Of a DNA stretch of 64,000 nucleotides, positions 1 through 8,606 are shown in pieces. The position numbers were made by a program, and so were the translations under genes. Source of the stretch: Buttiauxella noackiae ATCC 51607 (GTDB lineage: Bacteria; Pseudomonadota; Gammaproteobacteria; Enterobacterales; Enterobacteriaceae); the NCBI RefSeq assembly GCF_001654865.1, contig NZ_LXEO01000007.1, positions 1 through 64,000 of the forward strand. Reading direction: 5' to 3'. The first letter of the stretch is position 1. Each line of letters begins with the position of its first letter. The notes beneath the pieces are model-generated. The model had not been told where the DNA came from, did no database searches, and was given only the letters and a program-made list of their open reading frames with translations.

Positions 1-647
1 ATATCTCTTGTTTTTTTGGTTAATTTTTTTCCAGTATCTGTATAAATGACACCTAAAGGTTTTATCGTTAAGCGTTGGTCTCTTGAAAGCTTATTTACTA
101 TGGATAGTAAATTACTGGTTCCGAGTACTGAGTATTGATCTATCTTCATTGGCATTATGTAGTGCGTTGATGCCATGATGGATGCTTCTGTATACATTGA
201 AATAGTCGGCGGGCAATCAATGAAAATATAATCATATATATCTTTAAGTTTTTGATCCTCTATAAAGTTCCTAACTCTAATTAATCTAGTATTATCTACA
301 GTATTATGCTCAAACATGATATTTATATCGCCGGGTATAATATCCAAGTTTGGCTGAACATTATAAATAACATCTTCTTTTGTTAATACATGATCCTCCT
401 CATAAATAGATTCATTAACCTCAAATAATTTTTTTATTGTTTTTCTTTCTTTAACAAGAGATAGGTATTCATCAATTTTATCGAGTTTCCCCATAAAAGA
501 CTGAGTAGCATTGAACTGAGGATCAATATCTATGATGAGTACTTTTTTACCTTTGTAACTGGCTAAATAATCGCCAGTACTAATGCACAGAGTAGTCTTT
601 CCAACTCCCCCTTTCATATTTATAAAGCTTATAACAGGTGCTGTCAT
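1..647 (-). CDS. ParA-family partition ATPase, cut by window edge
   Basis: This is a ParA/Soj-type P-loop ATPase, the kind that segregates plasmids, phage-plasmids and some integrative elements. The frame opens at ATG 647 behind GGGGGT and stays open to base 1, so the C-terminus is outside the window. The deviant Walker A, KGGVGKTT, is at residues 12-19; a DIDPQ motif is at about 40-44; and a FIDCPP Walker B-like motif lies further on. No ParB partner is visible; it could be downstream, off the window. The stretch is much more AT-rich than the rest of the element, which suggests separate acquisition. Family assignment is firm; a role in partition is inferred. Confidence 0.88.
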   Translation of the reverse strand, partial: MTAPVISFINMKGGVGKTTLCISTGDYLASYKGKKVLIIDIDPQFNATQSFMGKLDKIDEYLSLVKERKTIKKLFEVNESIYEEDHVLTKEDVIYNVQPNLDIIPGDINIMFEHNTVDNTRLIRVRNFIEDQKLKDIYDYIFIDCPPTISMYTEASIMASTHYIMPMKIDQYSVLGTSNLLSIVNKLSRDQRLTIKPLGVIYTDTGKKLTKKTRD

Positions 648-1047
648 AGATACCCCCAAAAGACCGTGCGCTTATCTTACAGATACAAAATAAATTTACA
701 CTACTGTTTTTTCATACATAGCTCTATAGCGGGTTTACTTTATGGGGAATGGATATATATGAATTTATTGCGAGTGTCGGAAACTCTGGATTACGCTACG
801 GCTTGGCAATTCTATTTAGCTATCACCAGCATAGCCCTCTAACGCCATCGAATGCGCGGATATGGATTGATAAATCACTAACTCATTGATCTATTTAACC
901 ATCCTCACTTTCGATGAGTGATAACCGCTCGTTTAGACGCAATTCCTGCACTGGCTGGCTATTCAGCAACAGGGTAAATATCAGTTGCTCTGTTCGTAAC
1001 CCTCTGTTTAACCATAATTCTAGTGTTAGGTACGATTCACAGTGGAA
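648..1047. other. AT-rich intergenic stretch upstream of parA
   Basis: About 400 bases without a convincing gene. The parA promoter should lie at the left end. A 27-codon frame (759-842, plus strand) has no clear ribosome binding site, and I do not call it. No copy of the argU 3' end is visible here, so this is not the far attachment site. Confidence 0.4.
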
Positions 1048-1233
1048 CTATCTCAATCGCTGCGGCTTCTTCCACTGGTAATCCGGGCTGGTCATCATGC
1101 TGCGAAACCTGGCGCGATGCGCAATGCCGCTCTGTATTGAACGGCGTATCTCCCGCTGGTCTGCCAGGGTGAGTTGGCGGCCTTCATGCTCCAGCTTGGC
1201 AATGGTGAGTAATTCTATCTCGCTTTGCGTCAT
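1048..1233 (-). CDS. Small hypothetical protein
   Basis: A 61-residue, charged, probably helical protein starting MTQSEIELL. An upstream in-frame ATG at 1272 would add 13 residues but has no Shine-Dalgarno sequence. The ATG at 1233 follows a purine-rich GAGCGAGA. The composition (many E, R, Q and a helical pattern) looks like real coding sequence, unlike the overlapping frame on the other strand. I do not recognise the family. It lies alone between parA and small plus-strand genes. Confidence 0.45.
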   Translation of the reverse strand: MTQSEIELLTIAKLEHEGRQLTLADQREIRRSIQSGIAHRARFRSMMTSPDYQWKKPQRLR

Positions 1234-1371
1234 GGTTTCTCGCTCTATCTGTGCTGGCAGCATTGTATTCACAACCGAAGATCATCAACTGGTCAGATGT
1301 GAATTATTCTATTCATAACGTACAAAGGGGCATAATGTTATTATATAACAATAAGCCATCCGGGAGCATTT

Positions 1372-1626
1372 ATGAAAGTGCATAGCATTTTGGCTGTATC
1401 GCTGGCAGCAACATCGTTCAGCTGCCTGGCATTTAAATCACAACCCAGCATCCCCGAAACTTCGCCAACTTCAAGCATCAGCACCCTTGAGAGCAAAATT
1501 CTGGGTAGCTTCTACAGCAAGCACGGCATGAACCCACAGAGCACCGTCCTTGGCATGTGTAACGCATCACCTGTACCAGGTTGTTCTTGCCCATTCTGCA
1601 TGATGCTACGCAGTCATGTAAGCTAA
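1372..1626 (+). CDS. Small secreted Cys-containing protein, unknown
   Basis: An 84-residue protein with a GGGAG ribosome binding site before ATG 1372. Residues 1-20 form a signal peptide (lysine, hydrophobic core, then Ala/Ser/Cys residues). The mature part is rich in Ser, Thr and Pro and ends in a Cys cluster, MCNASPVPGCSCPFC, near the C-terminus. The C before LAF is not in a good lipobox, so a lipoprotein is unlikely. It is followed 36 bp later by a two-TM protein with its own strong site, so the two may form a pair. Family unknown; export is inferred from sequence. Confidence 0.6.
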   Translation: MKVHSILAVSLAATSFSCLAFKSQPSIPETSPTSSISTLESKILGSFYSKHGMNPQSTVLGMCNASPVPGCSCPFCMMLRSHVS

Positions 1627-1662
1627 CTTCATTACGCAACTATTTTGCAAGGGAGTGACTTC

Positions 1663-1860
1663 ATGAGATTACCTAAGCGCCGTATTATCTGGATTGTTGT
1701 TGCCATTGCTGGCGTGGTTTCACTTAGCGTGGCCGACTCAACCATTGATGCCAATAACATCGTTCACGACTCTGCTCTGATGCCGGTTGGTGCCATTCTG
1801 TTGCTGGTAGCATTTTTAATCTTCGTCTTTGACGCTATCAAAACGGCAATACGCGGTTAA
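1663..1860 (+). CDS. Small two-TM membrane protein, unknown
   Basis: A 65-residue protein starting MRLPKRR at ATG 1663, eight bases after GGGAG; an earlier in-frame start at 1645 has no ribosome site. The Lys/Arg-rich N-terminus is followed by two hydrophobic segments (about residues 9-25 and 40-58), so it should be an inner-membrane hairpin. It sits directly downstream of the secreted 84-residue protein in the same orientation. Small two-TM proteins beside secreted peptides are sometimes immunity or export partners, but nothing in the sequence proves that here. Confidence 0.6.
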   Translation: MRLPKRRIIWIVVAIAGVVSLSVADSTIDANNIVHDSALMPVGAILLLVAFLIFVFDAIKTAIRG

Positions 1861-1999
1861 CACTGCGCGGTTTTTATTTCTCGTTTTGTGAAATTTGAGC
1901 GTTAGGAATCGTGAGATGGTAAAAAGATTTGCAAAACTTATTTAACATGGAGCTAAATACGCGGATTCAGTGTTCAAACCTTCGTATGGAAATTAATAA

Positions 2000-2266
2000 A
2001 TGAAGCAACTTGATTTTACCGTTGAAGAATTAAAAACCGTCATCATGGAACTCCTCCGCGAACTCAAGAACGAAGATCCGCAGCACTTAACTCGCACTAT
2101 GTTCGCCAAGCACCTGCTTGGTGAACGAGTAACTGAAAAAGTTCTCCATGATGCTGTAAAAAGCCTACACCGCGAGGGATGTATTGTTCTTGCCGATAGC
2201 ATCATGACCGCTAAACCAGGATATCCATACCCGTTGATAGAATCGACATTTCATTTGCCTAGCTAA
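2000..2266 (+). CDS. Hypothetical protein, possible small winged helix
   Basis: An 88-residue protein, acidic and helical in its first half (FTVEELKTVIMELLRELKN) with a later segment (VTEKVLHDAVKSLHREG, then a short beta-like IVLADS) that resembles a winged-helix pattern. ATG 2000 follows GGAAATT. I do not recognise the family. It is the third gene of a plus-strand set opposite to most of the element. Confidence 0.5.
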   Translation: MKQLDFTVEELKTVIMELLRELKNEDPQHLTRTMFAKHLLGERVTEKVLHDAVKSLHREGCIVLADSIMTAKPGYPYPLIESTFHLPS

Positions 2267-2331
2267 TCCACTTCCATCTATTGGGGTGGCTAACCGCAAT
2301 CTAGCCAACTGATAAGTTCTTTTTCATTCAC

Positions 2332-2369
2332 CGGTACGCAGCCAAAATGCACAGTTTCGCTGCGTACCG
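2332..2369. repeat. 11-bp inverted repeat, CGGTACGCAGC
   Basis: CGGTACGCAGC (2332-2342) is repeated perfectly inverted at 2359-2369 around a 16-base spacer. A third, partial copy (CTGCGTACC) is at about 2493-2501. There is no U tract, so it is not a normal terminator. The gap 2267-2521 holds nothing else obvious. Confidence 0.6.
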
Positions 2370-2521
2370 ATCTGCGCACTAAGTACTATAAATTTTGACA
2401 GGGAATTTTCTGATTATGTACTCAGTCCGCTGCTGGCAAGGGTTGCGATGTAATCAGCTATCTCAAACCGTATCAAACAGTACAAAACCCACTGCGTACC
2501 ACGCGCCCGCTATAAACCCTC

Positions 2522-3109
2522 TCAGATAAGGCTTACCTTTCTCTTGAGAGCACCTGTTATGCGCTCTACAACCGGACTGAATGCCCGCCAGTAGGCAAGC
2601 TCATACTGCATAAGCCTGGCTAACCTCCTGTTAAAGGTTTCCCAGCGCATCCCCTTTGGCTTGGGGAATAAATTCGGGCGGTTAAACAGGTTATTGGTGA
2701 GATCGTTATTTCCCCATATGGCGTATCGCTGGCGACGTATGCTCATGCGCATTCGGTCTAGCTTGTCTCCGCTCTGGCTTTTGTAGTGGAGTTTCCAGCA
2801 CTCCCGGCATGCGATATCTTTTCGCCCGATATACAGCTTCGCTACCCGCTTCACACAGTGCGGGCAAGCATACCATTGCCGAATGCCATAGCCAGCTTGT
2901 GTGATGGTGGTTCTGATTACCCGCGTAACACCGTTGATTGTCATGGCATAACCATCTGCGTGGCGGGATGTGTACAGAACCCCACTCTCAGTTGTGCAGG
3001 AAATCTGCATACCGGGTGAGAGCTCAGTCAGGCGGCGACGCATATTAACCAGGAATGGCAGACCGATACGGGGCAAATCCGTTGTGTAGCTGCGCGTTCT
3101 GTCTCTCAT
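2522..3109 (-). CDS. Zinc-ribbon hypothetical protein of phage type
   Basis: A 195-residue basic protein. A CPHC...CREC pair (about residues 82-85 and 101-104) forms a likely zinc ribbon, followed by an Arg/Tyr-rich helical C-terminal half. Its closest analogues in my memory are uncharacterised proteins of enterobacterial prophages and islands. It lies downstream of the tape-measure gene on the same strand, 244 bp away, and so is probably transcribed separately. Nucleic-acid binding is likely from the zinc ribbon and basic charge but not shown. Confidence 0.65.
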   Translation of the reverse strand: MRDRTRSYTTDLPRIGLPFLVNMRRRLTELSPGMQISCTTESGVLYTSRHADGYAMTINGVTRVIRTTITQAGYGIRQWYACPHCVKRVAKLYIGRKDIACRECWKLHYKSQSGDKLDRMRMSIRRQRYAIWGNNDLTNNLFNRPNLFPKPKGMRWETFNRRLARLMQYELAYWRAFSPVVERITGALKRKVSLI

Positions 3110-3294
3110 TGATGACTCCAGGGCATATCGTCGATAGTTCGCACCGCCGCGAAAAATGAATACGAAATAATATGAGTTTATTGTCGATGGTTACTGCGTT
3201 CTTTTAGCGTTAATCCCGGAACTGGCGCGGGTTACAGGCTGGTTTTTACCATGTTTTTTTACTGCGTAAATCTTTCGCACAGTTACCTATTTAA

Positions 3295-3324
3295 AACGGG
3301 ACTGAATCTCAGCCCAATCCCGTT
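3295..3324 (-). terminator. Possible terminator after the tape-measure gene
   Basis: AACGGGA at 3295-3301 pairs with TCCCGTT at 3318-3324. On the minus strand the stem is followed by TTAAAT rather than a full U tract. It lies 30 bp past the tape-measure stop, so it is a plausible but weak terminator. Confidence 0.4.
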
Positions 3325-3353
3325 AATAACGCTTACTTGCTGGTGGTCTGGAA

Positions 3354-6329
3354 TTACTCCAGCGCCTTGCGGGGAGCCTGATGGTTGGTTGATATCGCCC
3401 GGCTAAGAGGGCCTCCACTGTTTATGTCAGCAATAGCAAATTCAAGCACATCTCTTCCATCCGGGCCTTTGGACATCTGATAATCCTGAACCTGAGCTGA
3501 TGAGGCGTAATTGTGAATGATAACTGTAGGGCTGCCGCCACCTTGTACTTGAGCGGGTCTCTCTGATGAAGAACCTGATGATTTAAGGTAATTGCTGCCG
3601 GTACTGGCTTTAGGTATGCCCTGCGACAAGTCTTTATTGCTGATTACTCGCCCATTGTTACCGGGCAGCATGTAGTTCTTGCCGCCAGACTGGAACACTT
3701 CTGGCAAGTTGCCCTCACCAAACTCATACATGCCACCAGCAGTTACTGGGCCACCATTCTTACGCTTGCCAGCCAAAGCAGCACCAATGGCAAAGGCGGC
3801 GACCATTCCGGCAATACCAGCTACAGCGGCGCCACCAAACGTTGCGATAGATGCGGCAGCGGCAGCAGGCGCCCATGCAGTTGCGGTGGCAGCGGCTGAT
3901 TGCTGTGATGAACTGGATGCCATCTTGTCAGCTAACATCGCCATTGCTGCGTTTTTAAGGTACTGAATGCCTACTTCGACAAGCGACTGTATGACGCTAT
4001 TGAGAATGGCATTACCGAGGTTCTCTGTTGCTTCCGCTGCTGTCTGGGTGCCATTGATATAGCCCGTGAGCGAACTGGCCGCCTGACTTGAGAAGCCATC
4101 AATAGCCGATGCCATCAACTCGTTTACAGTGCTCTGGTTGCGGTAAATCTCCCATTGCGCATCTGTACGCGCTTTCTCATATTGAGTGTTGGCCGCATTC
4201 CGAAGTGCCAGGGCTTGCTGTTCGGTCAGAGTTTTGTTGGTTTCAAACTGCTGGATTAGTGCAAGCTTCTGGGCATTTTCGTTAGCTAGTTGTTGAACCG
4301 GGTCAACGCTGCCCACAGCTTGTTGCTGCGGAGTGACAACCTGACCGGCTTTTATTTTGGCAAGGTTAGCCTGATGCTCCTGCTCGATGCGCTCAGATTC
4401 TCGGCTGTACTGCTCTTGAGAGAGAAGTAATTGCCCGTTGGCGTCAGTCTGTCCCTTCAGGCTTTCAAGCGCCGCTTTCTGTGAGTTGTAATCGGCATTC
4501 TCCTTCAGCTCAGGTACCGCATTTTGAGCTTTAAGGGCTGCTGCTTTATCCCAGGCTGCGGCTGCGTCACGCTCGACCTGAGCAACCATCTGAGGTGTTG
4601 GGTTTGCCAGCTTTTGAGTTGCTGCCAGTATCGCCTGTTCGCGTGAGAGGTCGCTGGTTGAATCAGCGGTGAGCTGTGCTTTCTGGCGGTATTCTTCCAG
4701 AACTCTGGCGTTACGTTCAGCCTGAGACGCTTCCTGGCTTGTAGCTTTGTTGTTTTCTTTTGTGGATTTGGCGTTCTGCTCGTTTTGTCGGTAAATCGCC
4801 AGTTTAACGTTGTAATAATCCCGGAAAGCCTGAGTGCCTTCTTTTAGCCCCTGCGTTTCAGCATCTCGCCACGCCTGAGCCTTATTCCTTGCATCACCAG
4901 TTTGTTTAGCGATAAACAATTCCTGCTGGGCAATTTTAATGGCTTTATCCTGGCTGGATGTAAGTTCATCGGTGATATTGCGAAGAGCCCTGAGACGATC
5001 CTCTGCCGAGGAGGCGGATTTAATTATTGTCCCAATTTTATCTGCATATTCTTGAGCTACAGCGGCTCCTTTTGAGTGCCCCTTGCTAACATCCACCAAA
5101 GTGGCAAGGAGATCGTTCAACTTATCCTTTGATGGCGTTTTGGCAATATCAGAAAGCTGTTTTGCGAATTCATATGCTTTCTGGTCTGATATATCAAACT
5201 TGCTTGCCAGCGCACCAACTGTGGCAATCATGGACTGCATGGTTGTTTGACCATCTCGCCCTGATGCGGCCGCCTGCTTCATTGCCTCGCCCCAGTCATT
5301 TGTGGTGATGCTAAGCGTAGACAGATAATCATTGAAAAGCTTAACGCTCGCATAGCTGCCACCAAGTGACGACACAAGCGAATCACCAAAGGTCACAAAG
5401 TCCTTTGATGCCTTTTGTACTTCAGTGGATACCTTCGCCATCGCAGACTGTAGTTCAGCCTCGGCTAGTTGAATCATCAATGAAGCAGCACGAATATTAT
5501 TTTTCGCAAGGGCCGCATATTCATTGGAGAGAGCACTTACGCCATTCTGAGAAATAGTGATTACTTTATCCGCTGTTTCTATGGAGTCTTTCAATGCGTC
5601 CATGGCGCTCTTGCCGCCGTTAAGCGATGTAATCAGCGTGCCAGCAACAACCGTACTTAATGCGATAATAGAGCCAATCACTGCGCCGCCTGGCCCGAAC
5701 GCACCGGCTAATTGCGACCCCTGCTGCGAGAAGGCTACAAGAGCGGATTGCCCACCTTGAACCTGAACAATGAAGTCCTGCACCTGGTAGCCAGCTTGTT
5801 GCATGCTGTTCTTCCAGTTAGTGTGGCCTTTTACCCCGGCGTCGGTGCTGTTCTTCATATCAAACAGTCGGCCTGTCAGCTCACCAATATGCTTTTTCTC
5901 TTCTTCAGAAGCAGTAGATCCGGCGCGGAGTTGGGCGGCAAGAATGGCAGCGCTACGGGCGGAGCCTTCTTGTGCTTCTTCAAGGATTGCCAGTTGATTA
6001 CCCAATCCCTCAATTATCGCCTCAGCACGACTGAATTCTGCACCTGCGCCGCCCGTGTTAGTCCTGGCTTCTAACATCGCTTTAGCAATAGCATTCACAC
6101 TTGTATTCAGGGTTCTAAGTGAGCCGTCCATCGACTTTGAGTAGCCAGCCATCGTATCAAATGATTTGCCAGTATCAGCCACAGTTTTCTCAAGACCACC
6201 AAGAGCCTTGTCGCTTGGTTTTACACTTGTGGCAATCGAATCAAGCGCGGCCTTGGCTTCCTTTGCTCCCGAGAGTAATGGCTCAACATCTGCGGAAATC
6301 TCAATGTAAATACCACCTAAACTTTCCAT
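3354..6329 (-). CDS. Phage tail tape-measure protein
   Basis: About 991 residues, a length-determining tail protein of siphophage (lambda gpH-like) type. The N-terminal half is Ala/Ser/Gln-rich with long helical, coiled-coil stretches; an AQAERNARVLEEYRQKAQLT-type region near the middle is typical. At about residues 800-870 there is an Ala/Gly-rich hydrophobic segment, and the tail is Ser/Gly-rich. A GTG at 6335 is possible, but ATG 6329 has better spacing from GAGG. It follows the 108-residue gene by a few bases. No other tail, capsid or terminase gene is visible in the window, so the gene is an orphan here. Confidence 0.85.
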   Translation of the reverse strand: MESLGGIYIEISADVEPLLSGAKEAKAALDSIATSVKPSDKALGGLEKTVADTGKSFDTMAGYSKSMDGSLRTLNTSVNAIAKAMLEARTNTGGAGAEFSRAEAIIEGLGNQLAILEEAQEGSARSAAILAAQLRAGSTASEEEKKHIGELTGRLFDMKNSTDAGVKGHTNWKNSMQQAGYQVQDFIVQVQGGQSALVAFSQQGSQLAGAFGPGGAVIGSIIALSTVVAGTLITSLNGGKSAMDALKDSIETADKVITISQNGVSALSNEYAALAKNNIRAASLMIQLAEAELQSAMAKVSTEVQKASKDFVTFGDSLVSSLGGSYASVKLFNDYLSTLSITTNDWGEAMKQAAASGRDGQTTMQSMIATVGALASKFDISDQKAYEFAKQLSDIAKTPSKDKLNDLLATLVDVSKGHSKGAAVAQEYADKIGTIIKSASSAEDRLRALRNITDELTSSQDKAIKIAQQELFIAKQTGDARNKAQAWRDAETQGLKEGTQAFRDYYNVKLAIYRQNEQNAKSTKENNKATSQEASQAERNARVLEEYRQKAQLTADSTSDLSREQAILAATQKLANPTPQMVAQVERDAAAAWDKAAALKAQNAVPELKENADYNSQKAALESLKGQTDANGQLLLSQEQYSRESERIEQEHQANLAKIKAGQVVTPQQQAVGSVDPVQQLANENAQKLALIQQFETNKTLTEQQALALRNAANTQYEKARTDAQWEIYRNQSTVNELMASAIDGFSSQAASSLTGYINGTQTAAEATENLGNAILNSVIQSLVEVGIQYLKNAAMAMLADKMASSSSQQSAAATATAWAPAAAAASIATFGGAAVAGIAGMVAAFAIGAALAGKRKNGGPVTAGGMYEFGEGNLPEVFQSGGKNYMLPGNNGRVISNKDLSQGIPKASTGSNYLKSSGSSSERPAQVQGGGSPTVIIHNYASSAQVQDYQMSKGPDGRDVLEFAIADINSGGPLSRAISTNHQAPRKALE

Positions 6330-6336
6330 GCTCACC

Positions 6337-6663
6337 TCAGTGGATTATCGGATTTGCTGTTTTGAGAAGAGACATTTCTGTCATTTTGGTTATCGCGCTG
6401 GTGGCATGGGCGGTAAGGCTATACTCAGGGCCATCCAGAATAATCAGGTTCGCCAGTATCCAGAACGCATCGCGCTCACATGTGCTTCCGGTCTTAACCT
6501 GAGATAACAGCAATGCGTTGCCCAGCAAGCCAGCAGCCAGTTGAGAAACCTCTACAACCCCGCTTTTATCTTCAACTGTAACAACATCACTCCCTGTCTT
6601 TCGACGCAGATCACGCACATACGTTTCAGCAATGGACTCAGCCAGACATTGCAATTGCTCCAT
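6337..6663 (-). CDS. Hypothetical phage protein upstream of tape measure
   Basis: A 108-residue, Leu/Ala-rich, mostly helical protein. Its ATG (6663) overlaps the stop of the 57-residue gene by one base (TAATG), and its stop is seven bases from the tape-measure start, so the three genes are translationally linked. In siphophages this slot usually holds tail-assembly chaperones (lambda G/GT), but I see no clear similarity or frameshift site, so this is only a positional idea. Confidence 0.6.
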   Translation of the reverse strand: MEQLQCLAESIAETYVRDLRRKTGSDVVTVEDKSGVVEVSQLAAGLLGNALLLSQVKTGSTCERDAFWILANLIILDGPEYSLTAHATSAITKMTEMSLLKTANPIIH

Positions 6664-6836
6664 TAAGCCACCTCAACTTGTTGCAAGGCTTTGTCCACCA
6701 GCCCACGCACAATGGCATTAAGTGTTGGCGCGACATTGAGCGGTGATTCAGCTCGATAACCATCCTGAATCCGGCGCACGGACTCCATTTGTTCTTTAGT
6801 TAAAAGGACTGGTTTAAAGTTTGGATTCTGGGCCAT
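6663..6836 (-). CDS. Small hypothetical protein, first gene of tape-measure operon
   Basis: A 57-residue protein starting MAQNPNFKPVLLT, with an excellent AGGAG site seven bases before ATG 6836. A short beta-like start (FKPVLL) followed by two predicted helices resembles a ribbon-helix-helix fold, which would fit a small DNA-binding regulator, but the match is by eye only. The TAA overlaps the ATG of the next gene. The clean ribosome site and coupling make it a likely real gene despite its size. Confidence 0.65.
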   Translation of the reverse strand: MAQNPNFKPVLLTKEQMESVRRIQDGYRAESPLNVAPTLNAIVRGLVDKALQQVEVA

Positions 6837-6962
6837 CTCGCATCTCCTGTGAATTTATACAGGTTAATTTTATTCCACAATTAGCAACAAATGAATCCAA
6901 TTATTGCTAAATAAGCAACAAATTCACTTATCAAAACGATCAGCTTTATTGATGGATAGGCC

Positions 6963-6987
6963 AAAAAAAACCTCACCGAAGTGAGGT
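6963..6987 (-). terminator. Rho-independent terminator
   Basis: ACCTCAC / GTGAGGT stem with a CGAA loop, followed on the minus strand by eight T. It ends the operon of the two exported proteins (7005-7709). Confidence 0.85.
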
Positions 6988-7004
6988 CTCATACAAAAGT
7001 AGCT

Positions 7005-7364
7005 TTATTTCATCCACGCTGATTGCACAGCGCAGTCAGCCTCAAGATATTTATTTGTCTTGTACATTAAGGCGTCCAGTCCTTCACCCTTAAATTTTTT
7101 CCCGACAGAAGCGTCGAAAAACTCCTTGATTTCCTTGCAATTCATGCCCTTTGATAGCTGTCCTTTGTTAATGTCTTTCATTGATGTGATTAATTGTAGG
7201 CTTAACGCATTAGCATCTTCAGCAGACATTTTTTCTATCCCGCTTGCCTCGTTCTTTAAAAGCATTTCAGCTCTAACTCGAGCATCATATTGATCTTTCG
7301 TCGGTTGGGCGTTGACGACGAAACTCATCATCAAAGGAAAAGCAATGGCCATATATCTTTTCAT
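7005..7364 (-). CDS. Small exported protein, unknown
   Basis: A 119-residue protein. Residues 1-19 form a signal peptide ending VNA|QP. The mature part is helical and charged, with two Cys (one after KGMN, one near the C-terminus in EADCAVQ) that could form a disulphide in the periplasm. It lies 12 bp downstream of the 110-residue exported protein and shares a terminator, so the two form an operon. I do not recognise the family. It looks like cargo of the element rather than phage structure. Confidence 0.65.
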   Translation of the reverse strand: MKRYMAIAFPLMMSFVVNAQPTKDQYDARVRAEMLLKNEASGIEKMSAEDANALSLQLITSMKDINKGQLSKGMNCKEIKEFFDASVGKKFKGEGLDALMYKTNKYLEADCAVQSAWMK

Positions 7365-7376
7365 ATCTTTTCTCTC

Positions 7377-7709
7377 TTATTTACAGGCTTCTTTGCCGAC
7401 ATAGTAAGCAATCGACTGCTCAATAATTGGAGAAAGGTTTGGGTCCGGCTTTGATGCTTTCATTTCAGCAAGACTATCACCAGTACCGAGGTACTTTACT
7501 TGTCCATTTGAACAATCGTAAGCTCGTTGAGAATAAGAAGTTCCAGATGAGCCGTCCCGCTTGGTAACGATTGTCCTGAGCCCGCCAAGATTACCCTTTT
7601 CAAGTACTGTGTAGCTTGCCTTTGAATCCGTTGGAATGTGAATACTCTGTTGCGAACTGGCCGCACAAAACGAAACCATAAGACCAATAATCAAAATAAA
7701 CTTATTCAT
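7377..7709 (-). CDS. Small exported protein, unknown
   Basis: A 110-residue protein with a GAGGGGAA site before ATG 7709 and a signal peptide (residues 1-19, core FILIIGLMVSF, cleavage near CAASS). The mature part has two Cys, one after QRAYD and one at the end (GKEACK), and reads as a small beta-rich periplasmic protein. There is no proper lipobox around the signal-peptide Cys. First gene of a two-gene operon with the 119-residue exported protein. Function unknown. Confidence 0.65.
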   Translation of the reverse strand: MNKFILIIGLMVSFCAASSQQSIHIPTDSKASYTVLEKGNLGGLRTIVTKRDGSSGTSYSQRAYDCSNGQVKYLGTGDSLAEMKASKPDPNLSPIIEQSIAYYVGKEACK

Positions 7710-7879
7710 ATCGTTCCCCTCTATAGATAAAACCCTATCTTATCAGTGGACTCATCATTCCCTATACACATAACCACCAAAACTCAGCACAACAATAGCT
7801 AAAACATATCGCTAGAAACACCAAACCTTAATGGCAAGCGCTCCCAGACCATCGGCAGAATATTTTGCCGGTGATAAGG

Positions 7880-8155
7880 CTAATTCTTTTTGCCGGATAG
7901 CCGGAATGCTTCGCCGCCTGGCTGCGCTATTCCCATGCGGTGCTGTGTCTCTTTTGCTGCTCTGCTTAGGCCGCCAAAGTTCTCTGCCTGCTGCGGTGGG
8001 AGCCTGGAGAGATCAATACATCTGGCCCGGCGTAAAGCCACCCACTCCCGGTCGTTCTCACTGACGCACTGCTCGAGCACTTCCAGCCAGCGTGATGCGG
8101 CACGGCGGTATAACCTTTTTGCTTCCAGTTCTTCGGCCTTGCTGTCTTTCACCAT
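7880..8155 (-). CDS. PerC-like protein
   Basis: A 91-residue protein starting MVKDSKAEELEAKRLYRRAASRW. The EAKRLYRRAASRWLEVL segment, with a following Asp/Arg-rich REWVALRRARCI helix, matches the PerC family, named after the enteropathogenic E. coli activator and common on phages and islands. I chose ATG 8155 because AAGGA lies nine bases before it; a longer frame to 8239 would run into ssb. It follows ssb by 16 bp in the same operon. Whether it activates transcription here is unknown. Confidence 0.75.
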   Translation of the reverse strand: MVKDSKAEELEAKRLYRRAASRWLEVLEQCVSENDREWVALRRARCIDLSRLPPQQAENFGGLSRAAKETQHRMGIAQPGGEAFRLSGKKN

Positions 8156-8171
8156 ATATCTGTTTCCTTTG

Positions 8172-8606
8172 TCAGAACGGCGCTTCATCGTCAAACGGTG
8201 GGCGCTGGTCAAATTCATCACTCTGCTGCTGGCTGGCATGGTTCAGGGCGCTGGCGGCCTGACCTTGTGAGCCTTTCTTACCACCGGGACGTGCTGTCCT
8301 GGCACTAATTACGCTGTCTGCTATAACCTGCGGTTGCTCCTTCTGTACGCCGTCCTGTCCTGCCCACTGGTTTAGCTGCATGTTGCCGGCAACGCTTATC
8401 AGGTCGCCTTTCTGGTGCTTTGCCAGCAGTTCGGCCTGCTTTCCAAATGCCACAACGCCCAGCCAGTAAGTAGCTTCCCCGTTCGGCCCCGTATGGCAGG
8501 GTAGAGATACCGCCAGCCGTGCCATAGTCATTTGCTTGTCGTTCGCTGTGGTGCGGGTCTGGGGATCTGCCACCAGCCGCCCGTATGCTGAAATTTGTGC
8601 TGTCAT
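8172..8606 (-). CDS. ssb: Single-stranded DNA-binding protein
   Basis: A 144-residue SSB of phage/plasmid type with an OB fold in residues 1-105 (MTAQISAYGRLVADPQTRTT, then WLGVVAFGKQAELL and GDLISVAGNMQLN) and a flexible Gly/Gln-rich tail ending in an acidic DDEAPF tip, the usual contact for partner proteins. The start overlaps the preceding gene by four bases (ATGA). Next to a primase-helicase and an iteron array, it probably serves replication of the element itself. Confidence 0.93.
   Translation of the reverse strand: MTAQISAYGRLVADPQTRTTANDKQMTMARLAVSLPCHTGPNGEATYWLGVVAFGKQAELLAKHQKGDLISVAGNMQLNQWAGQDGVQKEQPQVIADSVISARTARPGGKKGSQGQAASALNHASQQQSDEFDQRPPFDDEAPF

Noticed and set aside
759-842. 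27-codon frame upstream of parA
   Set aside because: No ribosome binding site and no other support.
1-1300. Second attachment site (copy of argU 3' end)
   Set aside because: No copy of the tRNA 3' sequence was seen in this part or elsewhere in the window.
3679-6502. Long plus-strand frames over the tape-measure gene
   Set aside because: They are shadows of the minus-strand gene, with no ribosome sites and odd composition.
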